Positions 10,388-10,718 of a DNA stretch of 10,718 bases are shown in pieces. Both the position numbers and the translations under genes were made by a program. The notes beneath the pieces are model-generated. The model was not told the DNA's origin and made no database searches. It saw only the letters and a list, made by a program, of their open reading frames with translations. Origin of the DNA: Candidatus Iainarchaeum sp. (GTDB lineage Archaea; Iainarchaeota; Iainarchaeia; Iainarchaeales; GW2011-AR10); contig JACPKT010000015.1 in the NCBI GenBank assembly GCA_016186855.1, forward strand, positions 1-10,718. Reading direction: 5' to 3'. Within the stretch, counting starts at the first letter, position 1, and each line of letters starts with the position of its first letter.

Positions 10388-10718
10388 ATGCTTGAAATAA
10401 AATTGGATGAAGCAGTAAAAGAAATAAGGGAACTCAATGCAAAAACCGTTTTGGTGCAGCTGCCGGAAGGATTAAAACAGCACACCACAAAAATTGTCCA
10501 AACGCTCGAAGGCACTGGAGCACAGGTTTTTGTTTCAATGGACCCGCTTTTTGGCGCCTGCGATTTGGCGCTTGAAAAAATGAAACTGCTCCAAGCAGAT
10601 TTGCTGATTCATTTAGGGCACGCGCCAATCCACCGCCCCGCAAACGTTTTTCACATTCCAGTTTATGACAAAATTCCAAAAAAAACTTTTAACGCCCTGA
10701 TAAATTCTCTTGAGAAAG
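10388..10718 (+). CDS. dph2: Diphthamide synthase subunit Dph2 (N-terminal part, cut by window edge)
   Basis: One hundred and ten codons are present from ATG 10388. VLVQLPEGLKQHTTKIVQTL and VFVSMDPLFGACDLALEKM are typical of the first domain of archaeal Dph2. Cys58 in GACDL is the first of three cysteines that hold the [4Fe-4S] cluster; LIHLGHAPI follows as expected. Archaeal Dph2 works as a homodimer. It uses a non-canonical radical reaction on S-adenosylmethionine to place the 3-amino-3-carboxypropyl group on a histidine of elongation factor 2, the first step of diphthamide formation. The other two cysteines are outside the window. It follows L10e on the same strand, tying the right end to translation. 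Confidence 0.93.
   Translation, partial: MLEIKLDEAVKEIRELNAKTVLVQLPEGLKQHTTKIVQTLEGTGAQVFVSMDPLFGACDLALEKMKLLQADLLIHLGHAPIHRPANVFHIPVYDKIPKKTFNALINSLEK

Overview
This window looks archaeal, most likely from a small AT-rich genome of the DPANN type. The evidence is a tRNA-Cys with an intron at the canonical archaeal position 37/38, archaeal ribosomal protein L10e, the archaeal form of diphthamide enzyme Dph2, promoters of the form A-rich element plus TTTAAATA with several apparently leaderless starts, and GGTGA-type ribosome binding sites. Lineage below domain level is inference.

Layout. Positions 1-142 hold the start of a lipoprotein gene (minus). Positions 243-652 are a tRNA-Cys transcription unit: a strong promoter, two palindromic two-hairpin elements, then the tRNA split by a 140-base intron. 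Positions 779-2563 (minus) are a compact operon of two small proteins, a caspase/CHAT-like cysteine protease and a SpoIIM-type membrane protein whose frame is broken at an A-run. Positions 2590-3190 hold twin palindromic operator-like sites and a toxin-antitoxin-like pair (frameshifted DUF4258-like protein, then zinc-ribbon/AbrB protein). A third copy of the palindromic element sits exactly at the toxin/antitoxin junction, between 15-base direct repeats. Positions 3519-3926 encode a pyruvoyl enzyme of the SpeD (AdoMet decarboxylase) family, followed by a decayed copy of one of the small operon proteins (3949-4067, minus). Positions 4203-5858 hold an AAA ATPase of the DUF4143 group with an operator-like palindrome at its promoter and a small frameshifted companion. 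Positions 5932-6992 hold a Lys/Glu-rich peptide, a Cys-rich mini-protein and a ferredoxin-reductase-like gene with an apparent internal deletion. Positions 7024-8132 (minus) hold a glycosyltransferase and a conserved small archaeal protein. Positions 8201-8896 hold a duplicated leader and a second lipoprotein. Positions 8946-10718 hold an unknown basic protein, L10e and the start of dph2; the last two are housekeeping genes.

How it fits together. The right end is core genome. The stretch from about 240 to 6400 behaves like an accessory region: small gene cassettes, a toxin-antitoxin pair, a decayed paralogue, palindromic mini-elements and several broken frames. Several of the breaks lie at or near A/T runs, so sequencing or assembly indels are a real alternative to pseudogenes. 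The best candidates for something undescribed are the palindromic element family (stems change by compensating substitutions while spacer and loop stay fixed) and the protease operon with its two small proteins.
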